From: 62-47 sp051954235 | Lineage (GTDB): Bacteria; Pseudomonadota; Alphaproteobacteria; Rhizobiales; Xanthobacteraceae | Direction: 5' to 3' | Assembly (NCBI GenBank): GCA_051954235.1 | Contig: JBQCHY010000092.1 | Location: 1 to 28,570 of the forward strand | DNA: 28,570 nt | Shown here: one piece after another, positions 16,906-24,382 of the stretch | Layout of the letters: each line of letters starts with the position of its first letter | How positions within the stretch are numbered: the first letter of the stretch is position 1 | Notes under the pieces: model-generated | Databases searched by the model: none | Seen by the model: only the letters and a program-made list of their open reading frames with translations | What the model was told of the DNA's origin: nothing | Translations under genes and position numbers: made by a program

Positions 16906-17002
16906 GGTGTTCTCCGATCCTGTTCGGGATTTTTCTTGTCGCTGTTCCGACGGCGCGAGGAAGCCGCAGCCGTGCTCCGGAGGTAACCTTAAGTCTCGTT
17001 GC

Positions 17003-17038
17003 CTATCAGGTCTAATCGTATTAAGAATAATTCTTGAT
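17003..17038. promoter_or_regulatory. Probable OxyR operator between katG and oxyR
   Basis: The AT-rich centre of the divergent gap has an imperfect 19-bp palindrome at 17020-17038 (AT-N-AAGAATAATTCTT-N-AT) and a second, weaker one at 17005-17016 (ATCAGGTCTAAT). LysR-type regulators bind such paired sites. OxyR binding is inferred from position, not from a strict match to the enterobacterial consensus. Confidence 0.45.
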
Positions 17039-17069
17039 AAGAAAAACTGATGAAAGGTCGAGCTGCGCC

Positions 17070-17984
17070 ATGTTGTCGTTGAAACAACTGCGCTATTTCG
17101 ACGCCGTCGCGCGGACGCGCCACTTCGGCCGCGCCGCCGAGCGCTGCGCGGTGACCCAGCCTGCGTTGTCGATGCAGATTCAGGAGTTGGAGAGGACCCT
17201 CGGCGTCAAACTGATCGAGCGCAGCCGTGGTCGGGTGATGCTGACCAAGGCCGGACGCGACATCGCGGAGCGCGCCGCCCGCGTGCTGGCCGACGCGCGA
17301 GACATCGTCGATGTCGCCCGCGCCCAGGGCGACACGCTGGCCGGGCCGCTGCGTCTCGGCGTCATCCCGTCGATCGCGCCCTATGTGCTGCCGGTGCTGC
17401 TGCCGGTGATCCGCGACCGCCATCCCGATCTCGACCTGCATCTGCGTGAGACGCAGACCCAGCATCTGGTCCGCGAACTGAGCGACGGCGGGCTCGACCT
17501 GCTGCTGCTGGCGCTGCCGGTTGACGCGCCCGACATCGAGACGCGCGCGCTGTTCGACGACCGTTTCCTGTTGGCGATGCCGAGTTCGCGGCAACTCACC
17601 CATCGCATCCACGCGACGCCGGAATTGCTGGAGCAGGATCGGCTGCTGTTGCTCGAGGAAGGCCATTGCCTGCGCGATCAGGCCTTGGCGTTCTGCAACC
17701 TGCGCCGTGCCGACAACATCGACACCTTCGGCGCATCGAACCTCTCGACCATCGTGCAGATGGTCTCGAACGGCCTCGGCATGACGCTATTGCCGGAAAT
17801 GAGCATCAAGCTGGAATGCCGCCGCAGCGACATTCACCTGATGCGCTTTGCAGACCCGCAACCCAACCGCGTCATTGGCCTCGCATGGCGGCGCAGCTCG
17901 CCGCGCGCGCATCACTTCATCGAGTTCGGCGCATTGATCGCATCGGTGATGGCGGAGCAAATGCGCGAGGCGCAGGCGGCGTAG
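17070..17984 (+). CDS. oxyR: OxyR, peroxide-sensing LysR-type regulator
   Basis: OxyR senses hydrogen peroxide through a disulfide and activates genes such as katG. The 304 residues start with a LysR-type winged helix (about 1-60: LKQLRYFDAVARTRHFGRAA, then VTQPALSMQIQELE). The substrate-like domain follows (about 90-300). The redox pair is present: C200 and C209 in EEGHCLRDQALAFC, matching C199 and C208 of the E. coli protein. An extra cysteine at about residue 28 is in the DNA-binding domain. I chose the ATG at 17070; the frame opens at a TTG at 17034, but the shorter form matches the usual MxxxKQLRYF start. AAAGG at 17053-17057 is a distant ribosome binding site. It is divergent from katG. 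Confidence 0.95.
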   Translation: MLSLKQLRYFDAVARTRHFGRAAERCAVTQPALSMQIQELERTLGVKLIERSRGRVMLTKAGRDIAERAARVLADARDIVDVARAQGDTLAGPLRLGVIPSIAPYVLPVLLPVIRDRHPDLDLHLRETQTQHLVRELSDGGLDLLLLALPVDAPDIETRALFDDRFLLAMPSSRQLTHRIHATPELLEQDRLLLLEEGHCLRDQALAFCNLRRADNIDTFGASNLSTIVQMVSNGLGMTLLPEMSIKLECRRSDIHLMRFADPQPNRVIGLAWRRSSPRAHHFIEFGALIASVMAEQMREAQAA

Positions 17985-18009
17985 CATTTTGGCGACGCAC
18001 GTTCTCTCC

Positions 18010-18102
18010 TCCGTCATGCCCGTGCTTGTCACGGGCATCCACGTCTTCGAGGCATCGTGTCGTGAAAGACGTGGATGGCCGGGACGGAGCCCGGCCATGA
18101 CG
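18010..18102. repeat. Extragenic palindrome, CCGTCATGCCCG type (copy 2)
   Basis: Same family as 3577-3668: CGTCATGCCCGTGCTTG, GGCATCCACGTCTT, AAGACGTGGATGGCC and CCCGGCCATGACG in nested inverted order. It fills the gap between the convergent ends of oxyR and the J-domain gene. Confidence 0.8.
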
Positions 18103-18134
18103 ACATCTATGACGACACTAAGCGAGGCGCGATC

Positions 18135-18785
18135 TCAGCTCCGGACCACCGTCTTGAGATAATTATACGCCTTGATGATCTCGATCAGGCGATCTTCGGT
18201 GGAGCGGTCGCCGCCGTTGGCGTCGGGGTGGTGCTGCTTGACCAGCGCCTTGTACTTGGCCTTGACCACTTCCAGCGTCGCGTCGGTGCCGAGTCCCATC
18301 ACCTGCAACGCCTTGCGTTCGGCGTTGAACACTTTTCGCGCTTCCGGCTTCGGCTCGGAGGCCGTGCCGCCGGGACCAGGCCGCCATTTGCCGCGGCCGT
18401 TGAGTTCGCTGAAGACGTGGAACGGATCGTTGGCGGTGTCGAGATCGACCTCGCCGGTCTTGCCTTTGCCCTTGGCACCGTTGGCGCCCATCTTCCAGGT
18501 CGGGCGATGGCCGGTCAGCGCATCCTTCTGATAGCGCGCCACGGCGTCGGCATTCATGCCCTGGAAGAAATTATACGACTGGTTGTATTCGCGAACGTGG
18601 TTGAGACAGAAGTGAAAGTACTCCTTCTCCTGCCCACGCCCCTTCGGCGCGCGATGCGAGCCGCGGTTCTCGCAGCCGGCCCACTCGCAGGTGACGGCTT
18701 CCTCGCGCACCTGACGCTTCGCGCCCGCCGCCTTGGTCGGCTTGATGCGAATGCTGTCGAAGAATTTGGATGAATCGATGGGCAT
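18135..18785 (-). CDS. J-domain protein with N-terminal Cys/His cluster
   Basis: The 216 residues end in a DnaJ-type J domain (about 160-216) with the HPD motif at 186-188 (QHHPDANGGD), needed to stimulate the ATPase of an Hsp70 such as DnaK. The J domain is C-terminal, and the G/F and zinc-finger regions of DnaJ are missing. The N-terminal part has a possible metal site: C33, C38, H44, C60 and H63 (in CEWAGCENRGSH and FHFCLNHV), followed by a Gly/Lys-rich linker. AAGG lies about 6 bases before the ATG at 18785. It is divergent from bolA. Rhizobial genomes often place a similar gene next to bolA and cobST, but no pathway follows from that. Hsp70 co-chaperone is established for the domain; the client is unknown. 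Confidence 0.85.
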   Translation of the reverse strand: MPIDSSKFFDSIRIKPTKAAGAKRQVREEAVTCEWAGCENRGSHRAPKGRGQEKEYFHFCLNHVREYNQSYNFFQGMNADAVARYQKDALTGHRPTWKMGANGAKGKGKTGEVDLDTANDPFHVFSELNGRGKWRPGPGGTASEPKPEARKVFNAERKALQVMGLGTDATLEVVKAKYKALVKQHHPDANGGDRSTEDRLIEIIKAYNYLKTVVRS

Positions 18786-18883
18786 GATGGCCTTTTGAAC
18801 TGCAACCGCTCAGGCTTCAAGTCTTGACATCGCGATTACGTCGATTAGTGGCGTCGTCGTTCGCCGCATTTGAAAAGAATGTG

Positions 18884-18900
18884 ATCGACCGCGCGTCGAT
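18884..18900. promoter_or_regulatory. Inverted repeat in the J-domain / bolA promoter gap
   Basis: ATCGAC (18884-18889) and GTCGAT (18895-18900) are 6-bp inverted arms 5 bases apart. They lie 65 bases upstream of bolA, downstream of a TTGACA (18824-18829) that could be a -35 for bolA. The evidence is weak. Confidence 0.25.
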
Positions 18901-18964
18901 TGACCCGCGATCGCTATTAGAGCTATGCCCCGACTGTGAGTAACCAACACCGGATCGTCGGCAT

Positions 18965-19237
18965 ATGAGCGTCCAGGACCAGATCGCTGCGAAACTGACG
19001 GCGGCCTTCACCCCCACCGGCCTCGACGTCGTCGATGAATCGCATCTGCACGCGGGCCATGCCGGGCATCGTCCCGGCGGCGAAACGCATTTCCGAGTCT
19101 ATATCGTGTCGCCGGCCTTCGATGGAAAGAGCCGCGTCGAGCGCCACCGCATGATTCATCAGACATTGTCGGAGGAACTCGCCGGCGGCATTCACGCGCT
19201 GGCGCTCAAAGTTCACGCACCGTCGGAAGTGGCCTGA
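18965..19237 (+). CDS. bolA: BolA family protein
   Basis: The 90 residues match the BolA family: a conserved HLHAGHAGH region (about 27-35), then THFRVYIVSPAFDGKSRVERHRMIHQTL (about 41-68), which forms the class II KH-like fold. BolA proteins partner with monothiol glutaredoxins in iron-sulfur cluster handling; some also act as regulators. The conserved His of the family is in the RVERHRMIH segment. The ATG at 18965 has no strong Shine-Dalgarno. A TTGACA at 18824-18829 could serve as a -35, but no -10 is clear. It is divergent from the J-domain gene and followed by a palindromic repeat, so it is probably a single-gene unit. Confidence 0.93.
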   Translation: MSVQDQIAAKLTAAFTPTGLDVVDESHLHAGHAGHRPGGETHFRVYIVSPAFDGKSRVERHRMIHQTLSEELAGGIHALALKVHAPSEVA

Positions 19238-19284
19238 ACGAAGAATCCTGGTGCGAACCCGTCGATAAGGACTGCGGAGCGGGA

Positions 19285-19398
19285 CCTCACCTCTCCCCAC
19301 CGGGGAGAGGTCGGAGCCGAAGGCTCCGGGTGAGGGGGATTCTTCGCCATCGAGGCTGCAACCCCTCACCCCAACCCTCTCCCTATGGGAGAGGGAGC
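19285..19398. repeat. Extragenic palindrome, CTCACCTCTCCCC type (copy)
   Basis: Left half CTCACCTCTCCCCACCGGGG and right half CCCTCTCCCTATGGGAGAGG are each hairpins. The middle GGAGCCGAAGGCTCC is another. It shares its blocks, in inverted order, with 8119-8268. It lies between the convergent ends of bolA and the YafK-type gene. Confidence 0.8.
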
Positions 19399-19443
19399 AG
19401 GCACGGCTTCGCGGCAGCACCTTCCATCAATATCTGAAGTAAT

Positions 19444-20889
19444 CTAGCGCATCGCCGAGAAACGGCTGTCGAAACCATTCGACGGCGCGGCCGGCTGCGC
19501 GCCTGAGGAGACGGCGTTGGCCTGCTTGCGGGTCGTGTCGCTCTTGGCGGTCGACTTCGCGGCGGCCTTCGGCGCGACGTGCTTCGGTGCACGGCTCGCG
19601 GTGTGCGGATCGTTCCGCTTGGCGGTTTCGACCTTCGGCTTCGCAGGCTCCGGCGGACGCGCGGCGGGCGCGGTCGACGCGGTATTGTCCGAACCGCCGA
19701 TGCCGACCTTGCGGGCGAGCGACGAGAAGAAATTGCCGGGCGACGACGATTGCGGCAACGACTGCTCTGGCGCGGCGATCGCCATCCGCGTGGCAGGCGC
19801 AGGCGTCTCCGCCACGGCGGGCGGCGTCTCCGGTTCGAGCGCGCGCGGCGGATTGACGTGCGAGGGAATGGTGCCCGGCAACTTGGCCGACGCCAGCGAG
19901 ACGCTGGGCGATCCTTCATCCGACAGGCCGGTCGCAGCCCCGCCCGGAACATGCGCGGCGAAAATCTTGTTCATGCCGCCGTCGATGCCGGTGTTCATGC
20001 GTGCGACCGGTGTGCCCTTGGCGACCAGTTCGGCAACCTTGGCGTCGTCGGCGCGCTCCTTCGCCTTCACCGCGTCGGCCACCGCCGCATCGACGGTGTA
20101 GGCCGGGCATGCGCCCGCGGCGTTGAACGTCGGCGGCTGGCTCGATCCCGGCAGCGGGACAGCATCGAACACATACTTCTTCTCGCAGAAGTCGACCTTC
20201 GGCTCGCGGTGCGTGACCTCGAAGTGATCGTAGCCGACCTTGATCATCTTCCAGAACGGCATGTTCGGATTGTTGCGGTGCTTGGCCATGTTCACCGGCG
20301 TCATCCGGAACGGATAGGCCTGCACCTGGAACGCGCGCTGGCCGCCGAAGAACGATTCACGTCCCAAGGCGTAGATGTCGGAAATCTGTTCGTCGGTCAT
20401 GGCGTAGCAGCCGCGCGACGAGCAGTCGCCGTGCACCATCAGTTGCGAGCCGGTGCGGCCGAGCGCTTTGTCGAACGCGTTGGGATACCCCATGTTGAAC
20501 GACAGGTAGTAGGCCGACTGCGGATTCATCTGGCCCGGCGTGATCGAGTAGAAGCCTTCCGGTGCCTGACGATCGCCTTCGCGGATCTTAGGGCCGAGAT
20601 CGCCCGACCAGCGGCAGATCGGATAGGTCTCTAACAGCGCGAATTCGCCGGAACGGGTCTGCTTCCAGACTTCCAGTTCGGCTTCCTGCTTGAACAGGCG
20701 GATCAGGATCGGCGATTGCAGATCCATGTCCTTCTTCTGGATTTCAGCGACGAGTTTCGGCGGGACCGGCTTGTTGGCCTTGGCATTGTTGGCGAGCGAC
20801 ACACCGTCGCTGTTGCAGCCGGCCAACAGCGCGCCGGCGCCGAGCACCATCGCCGTGGCGAGCACGCGGCTTCGCACCCCAAAATTCAC
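19444..20889 (-). CDS. YafK-type L,D-transpeptidase lipoprotein
   Basis: The 481 residues start, by my choice, at the GTG at 20889: GGAG sits 7 bases upstream, and it gives a compact lipoprotein signal (LATAMVLGAGALLAGC) with the lipobox Cys at residue 25. The open frame runs up to 20982, but that would add a long polar stretch in front. The YkuD-fold domain of the YafK subgroup covers about 45-245, with H153 and catalytic C161 in MVHGDCSSRGCYAMT. These enzymes make or cut 3-3 cross-links or protein links in peptidoglycan. After the domain comes a long Pro/Ala/Lys-rich tail (about 290-481), probably disordered. It is downstream of accA on the same strand with a 201-base gap, so its promoter is probably separate. 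Confidence 0.87.
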   Translation of the reverse strand: MNFGVRSRVLATAMVLGAGALLAGCNSDGVSLANNAKANKPVPPKLVAEIQKKDMDLQSPILIRLFKQEAELEVWKQTRSGEFALLETYPICRWSGDLGPKIREGDRQAPEGFYSITPGQMNPQSAYYLSFNMGYPNAFDKALGRTGSQLMVHGDCSSRGCYAMTDEQISDIYALGRESFFGGQRAFQVQAYPFRMTPVNMAKHRNNPNMPFWKMIKVGYDHFEVTHREPKVDFCEKKYVFDAVPLPGSSQPPTFNAAGACPAYTVDAAVADAVKAKERADDAKVAELVAKGTPVARMNTGIDGGMNKIFAAHVPGGAATGLSDEGSPSVSLASAKLPGTIPSHVNPPRALEPETPPAVAETPAPATRMAIAAPEQSLPQSSSPGNFFSSLARKVGIGGSDNTASTAPAARPPEPAKPKVETAKRNDPHTASRAPKHVAPKAAAKSTAKSDTTRKQANAVSSGAQPAAPSNGFDSRFSAMR

Positions 20890-21090
20890 AGCCAAGCTCC
20901 GCAACGGATGGGCAAATCCGCCCCCCACAATCGACACGTCAGGCCCCCAGCCATTGAATAAAATATTAGCGTTAAAGGTCACTTGCCCGCAACCTGCGCG
21001 GCGTGCCGGCGCACGGTTCCCTGCGGCCGTGGTGAACAGAGCTTAAACGCCACAGTCGCGGCCGAATTAGGGCCGGATTGCTGCCCCCGA

Positions 21091-22041
21091 TCAGCCGAGC
21101 TTGCGGCCGATATCGAGGAACTTCTGCCGCCGCTGACGCTTCAGCGCGTCGCCGTCGAGGCTGCGCAGATCGTTCAAGGCCCTCGCGATGGCATCACCGG
21201 TGAAATTGATCATTGCCTGCGGATCGCGATGCGCGCCGCCGACCGGTTCCTTGATGACGCTGTCGATGATGCCGAACCGCATCAGATCCTGCGCCGTGAT
21301 CTTCATGTTGGTGGCGGCTTCCTGCGCCTTGCTGGAATCGCGCCACAGGATCGACGACGCCGCCTCCGGCGAAATCACGCTGTAGATGGCGTGTTCCAGC
21401 ATCAGAACCTTGTTGGCGGTGGCGATGGCAATGGCCCCGCCGGACCCGCCCTCGCCGATGACGACGGCGACATTGGGCACCTTGAGCGTCAAGCACGCCT
21501 CGGTGGAACGGGCGATGGCCTCGGCCTGGCCGCGTTCCTCGGCGCCGATGCCGGGATAGGCGCCCGCCGTGTCCACCAGCGACAGCACCGGCAGGCCGAA
21601 GCGGTCGGCCATCTCCATCAGCCGCACCGCCTTGCGATAGCCCTCGGGCCGGGCCATGCCGAAATTGTGCTTGAGCCGGCTTTCGGTGGTCGCGCCCTTC
21701 TCCTGGCCGAGAATGCAGACGCTTTCGCCCCGGAAGCGACCGAAGCCGCCGACCAGCGCCTCGTCCTCGGCGAACTTGCGGTCGCCCGCGAGCGGCGTGA
21801 ATTCGGTGATCAGCGCGTTGATGTAATCCATACAGTGCGGCCGCTGCGGATGCCGCGCCACCTGCGTCTTCTGCCACGGCGTCAGCGCGCCATAGAGTTC
21901 GCCGAGCGCCTGCCCGGCCCGGCCCTCGACCCGCGCGATCTCGTCGGCGATGTCGCTGCCGCTGGCGGCCAGCGCCCGCAACTCATCGATCTTGGCGTCG
22001 AGTTCGGCGACAGGCTTTTCGAAGTCGAGATAACTGCGCAT
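21091..22041 (-). CDS. accA: Acetyl-CoA carboxylase carboxyltransferase subunit alpha
   Basis: AccA forms, with AccD, the carboxyltransferase that moves CO2 from biotin to acetyl-CoA, making malonyl-CoA for fatty acid synthesis. The 316 residues match the family length. The N-terminal YLDFEKPVAELDAKIDELR is typical, and the crotonase-like fold has PEGYRKAVRLMEMADRFGLP, DTAGAYPGIGAEERGQAEAI and GEGGSGGAIAI (oxyanion region). The ATG at 22041 has a weak ribosome binding site. Two TTGACT sequences 17 bases apart on the - strand (22136-22141 and 22119-22124) are candidate -35 elements, and a perfect 16-bp palindrome lies further upstream (22179-22194). xerD is upstream on the same strand with a 228-base gap. 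Confidence 0.98.
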   Translation of the reverse strand: MRSYLDFEKPVAELDAKIDELRALAASGSDIADEIARVEGRAGQALGELYGALTPWQKTQVARHPQRPHCMDYINALITEFTPLAGDRKFAEDEALVGGFGRFRGESVCILGQEKGATTESRLKHNFGMARPEGYRKAVRLMEMADRFGLPVLSLVDTAGAYPGIGAEERGQAEAIARSTEACLTLKVPNVAVVIGEGGSGGAIAIATANKVLMLEHAIYSVISPEAASSILWRDSSKAQEAATNMKITAQDLMRFGIIDSVIKEPVGGAHRDPQAMINFTGDAIARALNDLRSLDGDALKRQRRQKFLDIGRKLG

Positions 22042-22178
22042 GCGGATCGATCATTCACATCGGGGGAGACGAAAAGGAGCCGCTGGAGGCCCCCGGAAAC
22101 AGCCACGCAGGCTTTTCAAGTCAAATGGCCTGCCAAGTCAAGCGCACGCGCATGGCACCGATAGAAAAAGCCTATTCG

Positions 22179-22194
22179 AATCAACGCGTTGATT
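22179..22194. promoter_or_regulatory. Perfect 16-bp palindrome upstream of accA
   Basis: AATCAACGCGTTGATT equals its own reverse complement. It lies 138 bases upstream of the accA ATG and about 38 bases upstream of the first TTGACT. A + strand T-run (22193-22198) follows, but no + strand gene precedes it, so a regulator site is more likely than a terminator. The arms are in the opposite order to an FNR/FixK box. Confidence 0.45.
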
Positions 22195-22269
22195 TTTTAT
22201 TCACCGGTTCAAAAAGGGCAAGGCACGTCGTCGCCCCTCAAACCGGCCCTGTGCAAGGTGGTGATCCGG

Positions 22270-23247
22270 CTAGCCTTCCGCCAGTGGATGGAGGTCGCGG
22301 ACCAGGCTTTTCAGCCGCTCCTCGACCACATGGGTGTAGATCTGCGTGGTCGAAATGTCGGTGTGGCCGAGCAGGGTCTGGACGATGCGGAGATCCGCGC
22401 CGTTGTGCAGCAGATGACTGGCGAAGGCGTGACGGACCACATGGGGGCTGATGACCCGCGCCGGCAGCCCGACCGCGACCGCAAGGTCTTTCAGGTCGCG
22501 GGCAAAATGCTGCCGCGTCAGGTGGCCGCTCTCGCCGAACGACGGAAACAGCCATTTCGACGGTTTCGGCGCTTTCGCCGCCGGTTTCAGCTCGTCCTTG
22601 GCATCCTGAACCGAAGCTATCGCAGCGAGATAATCCGCCATCGCCTGTCGTGCCGAATCGTTCAGCGGCACCAGCCGTTCCTTGTCGCCCTTGCCGCGCA
22701 CCACGATCATCCGCGCATCGCGCCGCGCCGCCGACAGCGGCAGCGACACCAGTTCGGAGACGCGCAGGCCGGTGGCGTAAAGCACTTCCAAGAGGCAATG
22801 CAGTCGCGCCGCGCGCACTTTTTGCGCGTCGGACAGCCCTGAGGCTTGCATCGACTCCCGCGCCCGCGTCAGCAGGCGATCGACATCGGCAATCGACAGC
22901 ACTTTCGGCAGTGGCCGTCCGCGCTTGGGGCCGGAGAGGATCGCGGCCGGATCGTCGGCGCGAATCCGCTCGTTGAGCAGGAAGCGAAACAGATGCCGCA
23001 TCGACGACAGCCGCCGTGCCACGCTGGACGACTTGAAGCCGCGCACATCGAGATCGGCGAGATAATCGCGCAGTGTCTGTGTCGAAGCATCTGCAAAGCC
23101 CTGCCCGGCGCGCTTGAGAAACGCGGCGAGGTCTTCAAGGTCGCGGCGATAGGCCGACAGCGTATTCTCCCCCGCGCCCTGCTCGGCCGCGAGCATATCG
23201 AGGAACAGATCGATCAGGCGGGAATCGGAGGGTGGGCCGGAGGACAT
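22270..23247 (-). CDS. xerD: Site-specific tyrosine recombinase XerD
   Basis: XerD acts with XerC at dif to resolve chromosome dimers at cell division. The 325 residues show the SAM-like core-binding domain (about 8-95) and the catalytic domain (about 115-310). The catalytic set is complete: R162 in ATGLRVSEL, K186 in VRGKGDKERLVPL, H269 and R272 in SPHVVRHAFASHL, H295 in LLGHTDISTTQ, nucleophile Y304. An insert of about 20 residues (213-232, Lys/Ala/Pro-rich) makes it longer than the E. coli protein. XerD rather than XerC is inferred from sequence flavour and the context near aroK and accA. GGAGG precedes the ATG at 23247 by 10 bases. No dif-like site was noticed nearby. Confidence 0.93.
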   Translation of the reverse strand: MSSGPPSDSRLIDLFLDMLAAEQGAGENTLSAYRRDLEDLAAFLKRAGQGFADASTQTLRDYLADLDVRGFKSSSVARRLSSMRHLFRFLLNERIRADDPAAILSGPKRGRPLPKVLSIADVDRLLTRARESMQASGLSDAQKVRAARLHCLLEVLYATGLRVSELVSLPLSAARRDARMIVVRGKGDKERLVPLNDSARQAMADYLAAIASVQDAKDELKPAAKAPKPSKWLFPSFGESGHLTRQHFARDLKDLAVAVGLPARVISPHVVRHAFASHLLHNGADLRIVQTLLGHTDISTTQIYTHVVEERLKSLVRDLHPLAEG

Positions 23248-23275
23248 GTCTCAACGCCTCCGCAACGGCAGCGTG

Positions 23276-23384
23276 CTCCCTCTCCCATGGGGAGAGGGTT
23301 GGGGTGAGGGGTTACGAACCATCGTCGGCCCGCCCCCCTCACCCGGATCGCTAACGCGATCCGACCTCTCCCCATGGGAGAGGT
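23276..23384. repeat. Extragenic palindrome, CTCCCTCTCCC type (copy)
   Basis: TCCCTCTCCCATGGGGAGAG at the left and CTCTCCCCATGGGAGAGGT at the right are inverted hairpins; GGATCGCTAACGCGATCC in the middle is another. It lies upstream of xerD and downstream of the 48-residue gene. Confidence 0.8.
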
Positions 23385-23438
23385 GAAGACCGCTTCGTCG
23401 GGTGGTTCGAACCGCGTTCATGATTCAAACCCTACCGC

Positions 23439-23585
23439 TCAATCCTTGAGAAACTTGTCGGAATGGATCGTCACCGTCATCTGGCGCGGCGATGGGTTGA
23501 CGAAATTGGCCAGCGCGAAGATCGCGCCATAGACCAGCCCTGCGATGATCGCGACGACGGAGAGAAATCGCAGCAGGCTCGGCAT
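23439..23585 (-). CDS. 48-residue membrane protein
   Basis: This short frame codes for 48 residues. It has one membrane segment (about 8-29: LSVVAIIAGLVYGAIFALAN), a short N-terminal MPSLLRF, and a polar tail NPSPRQMTVTIHSDKFLKD. The Shine-Dalgarno before the ATG at 23585 is weak. It lies between xerD and aroK, divergent from aroK. From memory, very similar short proteins stand at this place in related bradyrhizobia (sometimes mislabelled as histidine kinase), which supports a real gene. The hydrophobic codon pattern and the clean start and stop also support it. Function unknown; a small accessory protein of a membrane complex is possible but unproven. Confidence 0.72.
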   Translation of the reverse strand: MPSLLRFLSVVAIIAGLVYGAIFALANFVNPSPRQMTVTIHSDKFLKD

Positions 23586-23761
23586 CAACGGATCTCGAAC
23601 GGCAAGACTTCAACCGCGCGGAACCCAACCCGGCGCGGCGGCGAATCCAATAATCCCTACCATATCTTACGCCGCTCCGGGCAACCGCCTCTGGCGAGTC
23701 GCTCCACGGGGGTAGTATAGAGGGGCCAATATCCGCCCCTTGGGTGGCCAACGGACCCGAT

Positions 23762-24382
23762 ATGACAGAGATTGCCCTGCAACCCAGCCATCGCGGCATC
23801 GAGGAGAGCGAGATCGTCGCAGCCCTCGGCGCGCGCGCCATCGTGCTCGTCGGCATGATGGGCGCCGGCAAATCCACTATCGGGCGGCGACTGGCGGCGC
23901 GGCTGCATCTGCCGTTCCGCGACGCCGACGTCGAAATCGAAGCGGCCCACGCCGGCATGACCATTCCGGAAATCTTCGCCACCCACGGCGAGCCGTATTT
24001 CCGCGACGGCGAAGCGCGCGTCATCGCGAGGCTGCTAAGCGGCGGCGCCAGCGTGCTGGCCACCGGCGGCGGCGCGTTCCAGCGCGAGGAAACCCGCCAG
24101 CGTGTGCGTGACGGCGCGGTATCGATCTGGCTCAATGCCGATGCCGACACCATCCTGCGCCGCGTGAAACGCCGTTCCGACCGCCCGCTGCTGCAAACCG
24201 CCGATCCGGCCGCGACCATTGAAAAGCTGATCGCGGAACGCAGTCCGAATTATCAACTGGCAGACATCACCATCGCCTCGCGCGAAGTCCCGCACGAGAA
24301 GATCGTCGAGGAATGCGTCGCGGCGCTTCACGGCCGGCTTCGTGCCGCCGCCCCTCCCTTACAGCAGGATCAGACTCCATGA
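23762..24382 (+). CDS. aroK: Shikimate kinase
   Basis: Shikimate kinase phosphorylates shikimate with ATP to shikimate 3-phosphate in the chorismate pathway. The 206 residues show Walker A GMMGAGKST at 31-39, D54 and D56 in FRDADVEIE (metal and shikimate binding), R81 in YFRDGE, the GGG at 102-104 (ATGGGAF), and the LID with RRSDRPLL. I chose the ATG at 23762; an in-frame GTG at 23744 is possible. The N-terminus is about 25 residues longer than the E. coli enzyme. The stop overlaps the aroB start by 4 bases (ATGA), so translation is probably coupled. It is first in the aroK-aroB-CNNM run. Confidence 0.95.
   Translation: MTEIALQPSHRGIEESEIVAALGARAIVLVGMMGAGKSTIGRRLAARLHLPFRDADVEIEAAHAGMTIPEIFATHGEPYFRDGEARVIARLLSGGASVLATGGGAFQREETRQRVRDGAVSIWLNADADTILRRVKRRSDRPLLQTADPAATIEKLIAERSPNYQLADITIASREVPHEKIVEECVAALHGRLRAAAPPLQQDQTP

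Noticed and set aside
22179..22194. FNR/FixK box upstream of accA
   Set aside because: The FNR box is TTGAT-N4-ATCAA. The palindrome has ATCAA-N4-TTGAT, the opposite order, so it does not match.
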